Shown in pieces: positions 32,887-41,442 of a DNA stretch of 44,570 nt. The translations under genes were made by a program, and so were the position numbers. Source of the DNA: Oscillatoriales cyanobacterium (GTDB lineage: Bacteria > Cyanobacteriota > Cyanobacteriia > Cyanobacteriales > Microcoleaceae); NCBI GenBank assembly GCA_004292745.1, contig RDXH01000073.1, forward strand, positions 1-44,570, written 5' to 3'. The notes beneath the pieces were generated by a model that did not search any database, was not told where the DNA came from, and saw only the letters and a program-made list of their open reading frames with translations. Position 1 is the first letter of the stretch, and each line of letters opens with the position of its first letter.

Positions 32887-34719
32887 ATGGCTACTTCCTT
32901 GACTGGTTCTTTGGGTCAAACCGATAATTACAGCAGTGTCAATGACCTAATCGCAAAATGGCCGACTATCGCCCGGAATCTAGGCATCAAACTATCTGGG
33001 GTAGCTTTTGATGGCGTGGAAACTGACTATCTAAATTCTAATGTCATCAGCAACCTCACCTTGGCAACTAACGAAAACCCTAAAAGCTGGTTAAGTTACG
33101 GCAATAGTGCTGGTATTGGTGTCGCATCTTCTTATAGTGGTTGGTTCACAGACCCCAATAAAATTCGGGCGGAAATCAACTATGACCCCAACACCAATCA
33201 ATCTCAAGCCCTGAAGGTGAAATGGGCAGATAACCAAGACATCACTAGCGCCACGATCGACCTCAGTGCATTGAGTCCCAAAACAAGTCCAGGACTAGGC
33301 GATCAAGGTAATGAAGTTGGTTTGCTGCAAATCTTCAATAATGGAGTTTTGGTACCGGCTACCAATTTTACTATTAGTCGCCTCAACGCTCCGATCGCTT
33401 CAAAACCCCTCTCTGTGTCTTCAAATGGAGTGACTTTCACGGGCGATCGTACCGATGGCACTTTCCAATTCAAGGTACAATCAAATTCCACTAGCGTCGC
33501 TTTTGACGAACTGCGGTTCTCCGCCAAAGCCTACGATAGCCCCACCGCCGCCTACCAAGCCACCACCTTCAAAGACGATAGTTCCGACTACCTAGTGCGG
33601 AGTATTCAATATCAAGGCCTCGATGTAACACCAACTCCAACTCCGACTCCAACTCCGACTCCAACCCCTGCAAATATCTTCCAGTTTCAGCAATCAAGTT
33701 ACACCGTGAATGAAGGCGGCGTGGCGACGATTAATGTGACTCGCACAGGTGGTACGGGGGCTGCATCGATTAACTACGCTACTGTTGACGGTTCGGCAAA
33801 TGCTGGTGGGACTGCACCCGATTACACTGTAGCGGCGGGGGCCTTGAATTTTGCTCCAGGGCAAAATATCGCTAGTTTTACAGTGACAGCTCTGAGCGAC
33901 ATGATTTTGGAAGGGCCGGAAACAGTGAATTTGGTGCTTAGCGGTGGGAATGTCGGCAGCAATCCGTCGATTTTGACGATTAATAATGTGGTCCCAACTC
34001 CCACACCGACGCCGACACCGACACCGACTCCAACACCCGGTCAAAGCACGTTTTTCTTCAGTGCGGCTACTTACAGCGTCAACGAGGGCAACACTGCGCC
34101 GATTACAATTAATCGCAGTGGCGACCTTTCAGCACCAGCGACGATCGTGTTCCGTACAGGTGACGGTACTGCTCTAGCTACGGGTTCTATTCCTGATTAC
34201 AATAGTGTGGCTCAAGCGGTCAATTTTGCGCCCGGACAAGCTAGCGCCCAAGTTCCGGTTCAAACTTTATTTGATAGTCTCACAGAGCCCAATGAGACAG
34301 TGAATTTGTTCTTGAGCGGCGGCAGTTTGGCAAGTCCGTCAGCAGCGGTTTTGAGTATTATTGATACTACTGCTGTGCCTCCGACTTTCTTCTCCTACGG
34401 TTCGTCTTCTGGTCCTATTGCTGATAGTAGTTTTGGAAGTTTTACGATTAACCGGAGTGGCAATACTGCGGTTTCGGCTTCGATCGACTTTTTGATTGCT
34501 GCCCCTGGTGGCGCTCAACCTGTCAACAACGCAGACTTCAATATTTTCGGTCAATATATTCCGACTGCTTCTGGAGGGACGGTGAACTTTAATCCCGGTC
34601 AAACTACCGTTAGTCTGACGATTACCAATAATCCAGGTTTGACTGCTGGGGTGGTGAATTTAGGCTTTGGCGCAGGTCCGATCGGCGCTCCGGCATCGAC
34701 TGCAATTACTCTGCTTTAA
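32887..34719 (+). CDS. Calx-beta repeat surface or secreted protein with Pro-Thr linkers
   Basis: 610 residues. The N-terminal region (1-245) begins MATSLTGSLGQTDNYSSV and resembles a beta-rich cell-surface module. A Thr-Pro linker (about 249-263) leads to Calx-beta domain 1 (FQQSSYTVNEGGVATINVTR ... GPETVNLVLSGG), a second Thr-Pro linker (about 370-386), Calx-beta 2 (SAATYSVNEGNTAPITINRSG ... EPNETVNLFLSGG), and a third degenerate Calx-like domain to the end. Calx-beta domains bind Ca2+ and occur in gliding or adhesion proteins of cyanobacteria. There is no classical signal peptide; export by a type I system with a C-terminal signal is plausible but not shown. Confidence 0.88.
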   Translation: MATSLTGSLGQTDNYSSVNDLIAKWPTIARNLGIKLSGVAFDGVETDYLNSNVISNLTLATNENPKSWLSYGNSAGIGVASSYSGWFTDPNKIRAEINYDPNTNQSQALKVKWADNQDITSATIDLSALSPKTSPGLGDQGNEVGLLQIFNNGVLVPATNFTISRLNAPIASKPLSVSSNGVTFTGDRTDGTFQFKVQSNSTSVAFDELRFSAKAYDSPTAAYQATTFKDDSSDYLVRSIQYQGLDVTPTPTPTPTPTPTPANIFQFQQSSYTVNEGGVATINVTRTGGTGAASINYATVDGSANAGGTAPDYTVAAGALNFAPGQNIASFTVTALSDMILEGPETVNLVLSGGNVGSNPSILTINNVVPTPTPTPTPTPTPTPGQSTFFFSAATYSVNEGNTAPITINRSGDLSAPATIVFRTGDGTALATGSIPDYNSVAQAVNFAPGQASAQVPVQTLFDSLTEPNETVNLFLSGGSLASPSAAVLSIIDTTAVPPTFFSYGSSSGPIADSSFGSFTINRSGNTAVSASIDFLIAAPGGAQPVNNADFNIFGQYIPTASGGTVNFNPGQTTVSLTITNNPGLTAGVVNLGFGAGPIGAPASTAITLL

Positions 34720-34750
34720 CGCTGTTAGGAGGGCAAAGATCGCGAACCCT

Positions 34751-34802
34751 TTCAAGGTCGTACTCTTAGATGCGACACCCGTTATTCGAGTACGACCTTG
34801 AA
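34751..34802. terminator. Strong hairpin downstream of the Calx-beta gene
   Basis: TTCAAGGTCGTACTC and GAGTACGACCTTGAA are perfect 15-base arms around a 22-base loop, starting 32 bases after the stop codon. No T-run follows, so it may be a Rho-independent stop of poor type, an mRNA 3'-end stabiliser, or a palindromic repeat. It lies in the 330-base spacer before flv3, which holds this, the repeat at 34813 and an A/T-rich promoter zone; no gene. Confidence 0.55.
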
Positions 34803-34812
34803 CCCTTGGGTG

Positions 34813-34868
34813 GGGGCGGGTTTTTGAGATTGTCAGTTTTTGGCAATTATTGTTGGTAAAACCCGCCC
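34813..34868. repeat. GGGGCGGGTT hairpin repeat, copy 5
   Basis: The arms GGGGGCGGGTTTT and AAAACCCGCCC enclose TTGGCAATTATTGTTGG, which is the reverse complement of the centre of copy 1 (CCAACAATAATTGCC). It is therefore inserted in the opposite orientation to copy 1. Confidence 0.8.
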
Positions 34869-35049
34869 TGACAATTCTCGAATCGAAGCGATATAGTGTG
34901 GGGATTCCCGTCTGGTCAGCTAAAATCGATTCGATCGACATCACTTTTAAAATGCTTAACTGATAGATAGGAAATTTGATAAAATTTTACAAAAAAAACG
35001 TGCAAGAATGTAAGTAATAAGGTAAGAATCACTGACTAGGAGGCACGCC

Positions 35050-36777
35050 ATGGTAGCGCTGACTGAACGAGTCCAACGCAGATTGACGGTGGAAAAAGTC
35101 GAAATTGCGCCTGACACAACGGCAATTCGATGCTTGGACTGGGATAGAGACCGCTTTGATATTGAATTCGGACTCAAAAACGGTACCACTTACAACTCAT
35201 TCATCATTCGCGGCGAAAAGACAGCCCTCGTCGATACCTCTCACGAGAAATTTCGCCAACAATATTTAGACACTCTCACGGGGGAAATCGACCCGAAACA
35301 GATTGACTATATAATTATCAGCCATACCGAACCAGACCATAGTGGCTTAGTTAAAGACGTGCTAGCTTTAGCACCCCAAGCCATTGTCGTCGGTGCAAAA
35401 GTAGCAATTCAATTTTTAGAAAACCTGATACACCAGCCCTTTGAGCGACTGATAGTCAAAAATGGTGAGAAACTAGATTTAGGCAACGGCCACATTATCG
35501 AATTCGTATCGGCGCCGAACTTGCACTGGCCCGATACTATTTTCAGCTACGACGCTAAAACTCAAGTGCTGTTCACCTGCGATGCTTTCGGGATGCACTA
35601 CTGTTCCGACAGCACCTACGATGACGATTTAACAGCAGTAGAAGAAGATTACCACTTTTATTATGAGTGCTTGATGGCACCCAATGCTCGATCGGTCTTG
35701 AGTGCTATGAAGCGGATGGCAGAATTGGGAGAAATTGGTACTGTTGCGACCGGTCACGGCCCCCTACTGCGCTACAACGTATTAGAACTAACAGGGCGCT
35801 ACAAAAAGTGGAGCCAAGAACAGACCAAGACAGAGACAACAGTAGCAGTATTTTACACATCGGACTACGGATTTAGCGATCGCCTCAGCCAAGCCATCGC
35901 CCACGGAATCACCAAAACCGGTGTAGCCGTAGAAATGATGGATTTAAAAATCGCCGACTTACAAGAAGTCCGAGAACTCGTCGGTACAGCCGCCGGGATT
36001 GTAATTTGTTCCCCACCAAGCACGGGCCCTGCTGGGGCGAATGCCGAAGCGGCCATCAACACAATTTTAGTAGCAGCCAACAACAAACAATCCTTCGGTT
36101 TGTGCGAATCCGGTGGCGGAGACGACTCATCAATTTATCCCCTACGAAACAAGTTCAAAGAATTGGGTTTAAAAGAGATATTTCCCAATATTTTGATTAA
36201 AGAAACGCCCACCGAAGCAATTTATCAACTGTGCGACGAAGCCGGCACCGACTTGGGACAGTGGCTGACGCGGGACAAAGCCGTCAAACAGATGAAATCT
36301 CTTGACAGCGACCTCGATAAAGCCTTGGGAAAAATCAGCGGCGGACTGTATATCATCACCACTCAAAAAGGCGATATTAGCGGTGCGATGCTAGCTTCTT
36401 GGGTAACACAAGCCAGCTTTAAACCCCTAGGTTTAACCATAGCAGTTGCCAAAGATCGGGCGATCGAATCAATGATGCACGCCGGAGACAAATTCGTGCT
36501 AAACGTACTAGAAGAAGGCAAATATCAAACATTAATGAAGCACTTCTTAAAACGTTTTCCACCAGGTGCCGATCGATTTGCCGGAGTAAAAACCCAAGCA
36601 GCAAACAACGGTTCTCCCATTCTGACAGAAGCCTTAGCCTACATGGAATGCGAAGTAGTCAGCCGGATGGAACTTTCCGACCATCATATCGTATATGCCA
36701 CAGTAGATAGCGGCCGCGTATCAAATCCCGACGCACTCCCAGCAGTACACCACCGCAAAGTGGGAAATCACTATTAG
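35050..36777 (+). CDS. flv3: Flavodiiron protein Flv3 (canonical diiron ligands)
   Basis: 575 residues in three domains: metallo-beta-lactamase-like diiron domain (1-250), flavodoxin (about 262-405) and the cyanobacteria-type flavin reductase domain (about 425-575). Diiron ligands are all present: H92, E94, D96, H97 (SHTEPDH), H159, D178 and H236. The opening (IRCLDWDRDRFDIEFGLKNGTTYNS) matches Flv3. With Flv1 it reduces O2 to water using electrons from the photosystem I side, protecting under fluctuating light. The ATG has AGGAGG eight bases upstream. The partner flv1 follows after 226 bases. Flv3 rather than Flv4 is judged from sequence memory and pairing. Confidence 0.92.
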   Translation: MVALTERVQRRLTVEKVEIAPDTTAIRCLDWDRDRFDIEFGLKNGTTYNSFIIRGEKTALVDTSHEKFRQQYLDTLTGEIDPKQIDYIIISHTEPDHSGLVKDVLALAPQAIVVGAKVAIQFLENLIHQPFERLIVKNGEKLDLGNGHIIEFVSAPNLHWPDTIFSYDAKTQVLFTCDAFGMHYCSDSTYDDDLTAVEEDYHFYYECLMAPNARSVLSAMKRMAELGEIGTVATGHGPLLRYNVLELTGRYKKWSQEQTKTETTVAVFYTSDYGFSDRLSQAIAHGITKTGVAVEMMDLKIADLQEVRELVGTAAGIVICSPPSTGPAGANAEAAINTILVAANNKQSFGLCESGGGDDSSIYPLRNKFKELGLKEIFPNILIKETPTEAIYQLCDEAGTDLGQWLTRDKAVKQMKSLDSDLDKALGKISGGLYIITTQKGDISGAMLASWVTQASFKPLGLTIAVAKDRAIESMMHAGDKFVLNVLEEGKYQTLMKHFLKRFPPGADRFAGVKTQAANNGSPILTEALAYMECEVVSRMELSDHHIVYATVDSGRVSNPDALPAVHHRKVGNHY

Positions 36778-36785
36778 GAAGGAAG

Positions 36786-36856
36786 AAGTCACCCCCCCCT
36801 GCCCCCCCCAAGGGGGGAAGGAAGAAGGAAGAAGGAAGAAGGAAGAAGGAAGAAGA
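36786..36856. repeat. C-run hairpin plus heptamer array (GGAAGAA)n between flv3 and flv1
   Basis: AAGTCACCCCCCCC...GGGGGG followed by about five GGAAGAA units. The same combination (C-runs, AAGGGGGG, then GGAAGAA units) recurs at 40955-41200. Downstream, at 36898-36936, is a CTCTGCGTTCTCTGCGCCC dispersed repeat. Confidence 0.85.
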
Positions 36857-37003
36857 AATTAGCTGGCTAAACATCTTTTGTTTTTTTCCCTCTCTTCTTT
36901 CTTCCTCTGCGTTCTCTGCGCCCTCTGCGGTTAAAGAAAAAAAATCTAATTCAGAAAATCAATAGCATTGCTGTAGCAAAATTAATAGTAATAGGTGCAA
37001 TAG

Positions 37004-38749
37004 ATGATTAACAGCCTTATTTCCATGTCCAAATCCAACTTTAAACCGCGCGATGTGCAGTTTTTTCAGATTGCGGCAGATACAGCAGCAGTACGATCGC
37101 GAACTTGGGACAGACTAAAATTTGAAGTAGAATATTCCCTGCAAAGGGGAACAACAGCCAATAGCTACATCATTCAATCCGAAAAAATAGCCTTATTAGA
37201 CCCACCGGGAGAATCTTTCACTCAAAACTATCTCGATTGTTTGCAACAAAGGCTAGACCTAAAAAAAGTAGATTACGTGATTTTAGGACATTTTAATGCT
37301 AACAGAGCGGTAACAATTAAAGCTCTGTTAGAATTATCACCTCAAATATCCTTTGTTTGTACAAATCCAGCCGCCATCGCTTTGCGATCATCCTTTCCCG
37401 AACAAGAATTAAACATTTTAGTAGTCCGAGGGGAAGAAAGACTAAACTTAGGAAAAGGTCACGAACTAAGATTTATTGCCACTCCTACTCCCCGCTGGCC
37501 AGACGAACTTTGCACTTACGATCCGCAGACTCGAATCGTGTTTACTGACAAACTTTTTGGCGCTCATGTTTGTGGCGATCAAGTATTCGATGAAGGGTGG
37601 AGTGTTTACAGCGAAGACAGACGTTATTATTATGATTCCCTCCACGCATCCCAGGCGAAACAAGTGCTGGCGGCAATGGATAAGTTGGCGGATTTCTCCA
37701 CAGCATTTTATGCTCCCGGTCACGGCCCGCTAGTGCGTTATGGCCTCCACGAACTCACCAATTTGTATCGGGAATGGAGCCAACAACAAAACTCGAAAGA
37801 CTTGACAGTTGCGTTAATTTATGCTTCTGCTTATGGCAATACAGCAACTTTAGCCCAGGCGATCGCCAAAGGAATTACTAAGGCCGGCGTGGCGGTGGAA
37901 ACCATAAATTGCGAATTTGCCGAACCGGGAGAAATTCAAGAGGCGATCGAAAAATGTGCTGGATTTATCATCGGAACTCCTACCCTAGCCGGACACGCAC
38001 CGACGCAAATTCAAACGGCTTTGGGAATTGTTTTATCTACAGCAACCAAGAGTAAGCTGGCTGGTGTTTTCGGTTCCTTTGGCTGGAGTGGAGAGGCGAT
38101 CGACTTAGTAGAAAGCAAGTTAAAAGATGCCGGATATCGCATCGGATTTGAACCGATTCGAGCCAAATTTAAGCCGACGGCGGCGACGATTCACGAGTGC
38201 AAAGAAGCGGGTACAGATTTTGCTCAAGCTTTGATTAAGTCGCAAAAATTGCGGGCGCCAAAATCACAATTAACGGGGGGTAGCGATCGCACGGAACAAG
38301 CAGTAGGAAGACTGGTTGGTTCCCTGTGCGTACTCTCGGCCAAGCGTGGGGAGGTCAGCAGCGCCATGCTGGCATCGTGGGTATCACAAGCAACCTTTAG
38401 TCCTCCTGGGTTGACTATTGCGGTGGCGAAGGATCGGGCGATCGAAGCTTTGATGTATGCCGGCGATCGATTTGTGCTGAATATCTTAGCAGAAGGGCGA
38501 CAGTTGCGTAGGTATTTCATGAAAAACTTTGCTCCTGGAGAAGACAGATTTGCCGGAGTCGAAACGATGGAAGCTAGCAATGGTTGTCCAGTATTAAAGG
38601 ATGCTTTGGCTTATCTAGAATGTGAGGTGGTGAGTCGGATGGAATGCGGCGATCATTGGGTAGTTTATGCAAAAGTCGAAAACGGTCATTTGTTGAATAG
38701 TGAAGGGGTGACAGCAGTCCATTACCGCAAATCTGGTAGTCATTATTAA
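37004..38749 (+). CDS. flv1: Flavodiiron protein Flv1 (non-canonical diiron ligands)
   Basis: 581 residues with the same three domains as flv3. The diiron ligands are replaced: the H-x-E-x-D-H motif reads H96-F-N98-A-N100-R101, the next His is R164 (PTPRWPD) and the bridging Asp is K183; only H96 and the later H240 remain. This is the hallmark of Flv1/Flv2-type subunits, which work as heteromers with Flv3/Flv4. Paired with the canonical flv3 just upstream it should be Flv1. The start may be the ATG at 37004 or the one at 37025 (MSKSNFKPRD). The gap upstream is repeat-filled, so separate promoters are possible. Confidence 0.9.
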   Translation: MINSLISMSKSNFKPRDVQFFQIAADTAAVRSRTWDRLKFEVEYSLQRGTTANSYIIQSEKIALLDPPGESFTQNYLDCLQQRLDLKKVDYVILGHFNANRAVTIKALLELSPQISFVCTNPAAIALRSSFPEQELNILVVRGEERLNLGKGHELRFIATPTPRWPDELCTYDPQTRIVFTDKLFGAHVCGDQVFDEGWSVYSEDRRYYYDSLHASQAKQVLAAMDKLADFSTAFYAPGHGPLVRYGLHELTNLYREWSQQQNSKDLTVALIYASAYGNTATLAQAIAKGITKAGVAVETINCEFAEPGEIQEAIEKCAGFIIGTPTLAGHAPTQIQTALGIVLSTATKSKLAGVFGSFGWSGEAIDLVESKLKDAGYRIGFEPIRAKFKPTAATIHECKEAGTDFAQALIKSQKLRAPKSQLTGGSDRTEQAVGRLVGSLCVLSAKRGEVSSAMLASWVSQATFSPPGLTIAVAKDRAIEALMYAGDRFVLNILAEGRQLRRYFMKNFAPGEDRFAGVETMEASNGCPVLKDALAYLECEVVSRMECGDHWVVYAKVENGHLLNSEGVTAVHYRKSGSHY

Positions 38750-38756
38750 TAGGCTG

Positions 38757-38866
38757 ATATCAATTCCGGTTGCACCGTCAGGTGATTTTACCACAGAGAA
38801 CGCAGAGAACACAGAGGGAGATAAGAGAGGAATACAGGACGATGAATATAGGATTTGATATCAACA
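38757..38866 (+). repeat. About 110-base dispersed repeat (MITE/REP-like), copy 3 (inverted)
   Basis: It starts GATATCAATTCCGGTTG and ends GGATTTGATATCA; the middle has CAGGTGATTTTACC, CAGAGAACGCAGAGAACACA and GATAAGAGAGG, the reverse of copies 1 and 2 except that CTCTGCGTT-type sequence replaces the CTTCGCG block. The TGATATCA ends give short terminal inverted repeats. It begins 7 bases after the flv1 stop. Confidence 0.8.
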
Positions 38867-38892
38867 TTCCTGATTCCTTCTACTTTGTACAA

Positions 38893-40344
38893 TTAAGATA
38901 GCTTTTTAAGTTCTGCTGCGGTTTCGTTGAGCAGTTCTGTACATAGTTTAACTTGAGAGAGGCTAGCGGCAGTTTCTGCCGAACCTAAGTTAATATTGTT
39001 CATCGCTTCTAGGACTTGTTGAATGGCGATCGCCTGTTGGTTCGCATTGAGAGAAATTTTTTGGTTATTCAAAAATACTTTGTCTATCGACTCTGCTACA
39101 CCCCCGAAAATTGCTGTTGTTCCTTGGGCTTGTTGAATACCTTGAACCGCTGTTTTTGCTCCTTCCTCTGTGACTTTAACCGTAAGGTCGATCGCCATTT
39201 TAATTTCTGTTACCAGACCATTAATTTTCTCTGCTGATTTTTTGCTTTCATCAGCCAGACGGCGAATTTCTGTAGCAACCACAGAAAAACCCTTACCATT
39301 TTCGCCAGCACGGACTGCTTCCACTGCGGCATTAAGAGCCAGCATATTAGTTTGATTAGCAATATCTGCTACTAAGTCAGAAATTCCACCAATTTTCACC
39401 GCATTTTCACTTAAGTAACTAATCTGTTTGGCGATGGCTTGGACTTTTTGTTGAAGAGTTACTATCCCCTTCATCGTGTTTTCTACGGATTGATGACCGG
39501 AATCAGCTAATGTTAGCGCTTGATGAGCCGAGACTGCTGAGGCTTCTGCTTGCTTGGCTGAAACTTCCGAAGCAACACTTAACTCATTCATCGTGGTAGT
39601 CGTTTGATTCACAGCATTAGCTTGTTGAGACACAGTGTATTCCTGCTGAGCCACTGCGGCCGTGATTTGGGTAGAAGAAGCCGCAATTTTCTTCACAGAT
39701 TTGACGATGGGGTTAACAATATCATGGCTGACGATCGCCGTCATAACTGCCGCGGCTAACAAAGCAAACACCAGAATCACCACCAGCAGCACTGTCAAAC
39801 TCCGAATTTTCGCTTCAATCTCATCATGTTTTTTTTCTCCAACTTTTCGCTGGAGTTCGATCAGTATGGAAAACGCCTCAACTGTTTCAGCACCAAAGGG
39901 AGTTGTGGTAGCTGCGCGATACTCAGCAGCTTCCTGAATTTTACCAGCTTGCTGCAACTCAAACCATCGAGGTCTGGCTGAAACATACCTTTGATAAGCA
40001 TCTTGCACTTTTTTGAAAGCAGCTTGTTCTTCTGGTGCGATTTCACCTTTGGCGTATTCTCGTAGGTTATCGTCAATTATTTTGTATAACTTTGGCTCTT
40101 CGGCTAAAATTGCCGATCGCCTCTCTGGTTGAACGATAAACTGAGGAAAGCCGTAACGCAACTTCCACAAAGCCGACTCAGAGTTGGCTAGAGCCACTGT
40201 CCCTTTGACTTGATATGCGTATAATTTCTGCGCATCTTGTCCTAGTTCAACGGTGTTACGCCAACCGACAAACCCGACACCTGCGAGTAAGGCTGTCAAA
40301 GCTCCAAAGCTAGCCAACAATTTAGTCCTAATCCCTAATTTCAT
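38893..40344 (-). CDS. Methyl-accepting chemotaxis protein
   Basis: 483 residues. TM1 is near residues 8-27, a four-helix-bundle-type periplasmic domain of about 150 residues follows (4HB_MCP-like), and TM2 is at about 182-206 ([23 protein letters not shown]). The signalling domain tip is [21 protein letters not shown] followed by [18 protein letters not shown], which contacts CheA and CheW. A HAMP domain is short or degenerate after TM2 ([15 protein letters not shown]). The ligand is unknown. In filamentous gliding cyanobacteria such receptors can feed phototaxis or hormogonium motility. It stands alone on the minus strand, 86 bases from pgsA. Confidence 0.93.
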   Translation of the reverse strand: MKLGIRTKLLASFGALTALLAGVGFVGWRNTVELGQDAQKLYAYQVKGTVALANSESALWKLRYGFPQFIVQPERRSAILAEEPKLYKIIDDNLREYAKGEIAPEEQAAFKKVQDAYQRYVSARPRWFELQQAGKIQEAAEYRAATTTPFGAETVEAFSILIELQRKVGEKKHDEIEAKIRSLTVLLVVILVFALLAAAVMTAIVSHDIVNPIVKSVKKIAASSTQITAAVAQQEYTVSQQANAVNQTTTTMNELSVASEVSAKQAEASAVSAHQALTLADSGHQSVENTMKGIVTLQQKVQAIAKQISYLSENAVKIGGISDLVADIANQTNMLALNAAVEAVRAGENGKGFSVVATEIRRLADESKKSAEKINGLVTEIKMAIDLTVKVTEEGAKTAVQGIQQAQGTTAIFGGVAESIDKVFLNNQKISLNANQQAIAIQQVLEAMNNINLGSAETAASLSQVKLCTELLNETAAELKKLS

Positions 40345-40430
40345 TGGATTTTAGATTTAATATTTTTATTAAAATGTATAATTCGCTTGGCTAACACCCA
40401 GAGAATATTTATCAGTAATTGACCTTAATA

Positions 40431-40949
40431 TTACTTTTCCTCAGCCGCCTGTTCCGGCCAAAGATAAATAAGCCCAGAAATCCAAGTCAAAGCCACAGAA
40501 ACCCAAAAAGCGATTAATGCAGGAAAATTCCCAGCTTCAGAAAGGGGAGCAATTAAAAGCGCGATCGCCACAATTTGACTGACTGTTTTCAGCTTACCCC
40601 AGATATTAGCACCAGAAATTTTAGTTTTATTAACACGCCACCCAGCGATTGTCAACTCCCTTGCCAAAATCAGAAACACACCCCAAGCCGGGACTCTACC
40701 CAACTCAATCAAAACTAAAAGTGGCGCTAACACCAACAATTTATCCACCAAAGGATCGAGAAACTTCCCCAAATCTGTAATTTGATTGAGTTTCCGAGCC
40801 AAATAGCCATCCAGCCAATCCGTAGCCGCCGCCACCACAAAAATTGCTACACAAATCCAGCGACTTTGCACGCTTGGATCGTACAAACCGTACAGGAGAA
40901 AAGGCACTCCCAGCAATCTAGAAAAAGTAATTAAATTAGGCAAATTCAT
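40431..40949 (-). CDS. pgsA: CDP-diacylglycerol-glycerol-3-phosphate 3-phosphatidyltransferase
   Basis: 172 residues with four to five membrane helices. The CDP-alcohol phosphotransferase motif D-G-x2-A-R-x8-G-x3-D-x3-D is complete in DGYLARKLNQITDLGKFLDPLVDK. The N-terminus MNLPNLITFSRLLGVPFLLYG is typical of PgsA. It makes phosphatidylglycerol phosphate, the precursor of phosphatidylglycerol, the only phospholipid of thylakoids. The start codon lies a few bases after a long GGAAGAA array, so the array is its 5' leader. The GAAGGA units could themselves act as ribosome-binding sequence in the proper orientation only; here they read TTCTTCC on the coding strand. Confidence 0.94.
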   Translation of the reverse strand: MNLPNLITFSRLLGVPFLLYGLYDPSVQSRWICVAIFVVAAATDWLDGYLARKLNQITDLGKFLDPLVDKLLVLAPLLVLIELGRVPAWGVFLILARELTIAGWRVNKTKISGANIWGKLKTVSQIVAIALLIAPLSEAGNFPALIAFWVSVALTWISGLIYLWPEQAAEEK

Positions 40950-40954
40950 AAATT

Positions 40955-41200
40955 CAGAAGGAAGAAGGAAGAAGGAAGAAGGAAGAAGGAAGAAGGAAGA
41001 AGGAAGAAGGAAGAAGATAGAAGGAAGAAGGAAGAAGATAGAAGGAAGAAGGAAGAAGGAAGAAGATAGAAGGAAGAAGGAAGAAGGAAGAAGATAGAAG
41101 TTACCCCCCCCTGCCCCCCCAAGGGGGGAAATTCAGGAAGAAGGAAGAAGTTACCCCCCCTGCCCCCCCCAAGGGGGGAAATTCAGGAAGAAGGAATGAA
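40955..41200. repeat. Heptamer array (GGAAGAA)n with higher-order units and duplicated C-run block
   Basis: About 20 GGAAGAA units, interrupted at regular places by GATAGAA, give a higher-order repeat of three to four heptamers. It is followed by two copies of a block: GAAGTTACCCCCC, TGCCCCCC, AAGGGGGGAAATTCAGGAAG (41096-41147 and 41148-41197). It fills the 283-base spacer upstream of pgsA; on the pgsA coding strand it is a pyrimidine tract. Confidence 0.93.
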
Positions 41201-41232
41201 GAAGCTTTTAAGTTAACATTTTTGCGGTCACT

Positions 41233-41418
41233 TTACTTAACCATACAATTCATTAATTGTCGATCCAATTCTATGATATAATCTCGACCGTAATACAGAT
41301 TTTCTAATCCTTGCACCAGATTGTCGGGAATGTCTTGGGCAATTTCACTGCTACAGGAACCAGCGGCTAAAGCAATAGTTGCTACTCCTGCAATTAATGG
41401 GAATAGGCCATGGGACAT
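41233..41418 (-). CDS. Small putative lipoprotein
   Basis: 61 residues: a hydrophobic N-terminal segment (LFPLIAGVATIALAAG) followed by SCSSEIAQ, resembling a lipobox (A-G-S-C), then a short polar domain ending QLMNCMVK. If processed at Cys22, the mature peptide would be only about 40 residues, attached to a membrane. The first codons (ATGTCCCATGGCC) resemble local CATGGG repeats, so the real start is uncertain. Family not recognised. It lies between pgsA's repeat leader and the actin-fold gene, 24 bases after the latter's stop. Confidence 0.5.
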   Translation of the reverse strand: MSHGLFPLIAGVATIALAAGSCSSEIAQDIPDNLVQGLENLYYGRDYIIELDRQLMNCMVK

Positions 41419-41442
41419 GGGAAATAAACCATGGGGAATTTA

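Noticed and set aside
33694-34044. Antisense frames within the Calx-beta gene
   Set aside because: They are shadows produced by the Thr-Pro and Gly-rich coding sequence on the other strand.
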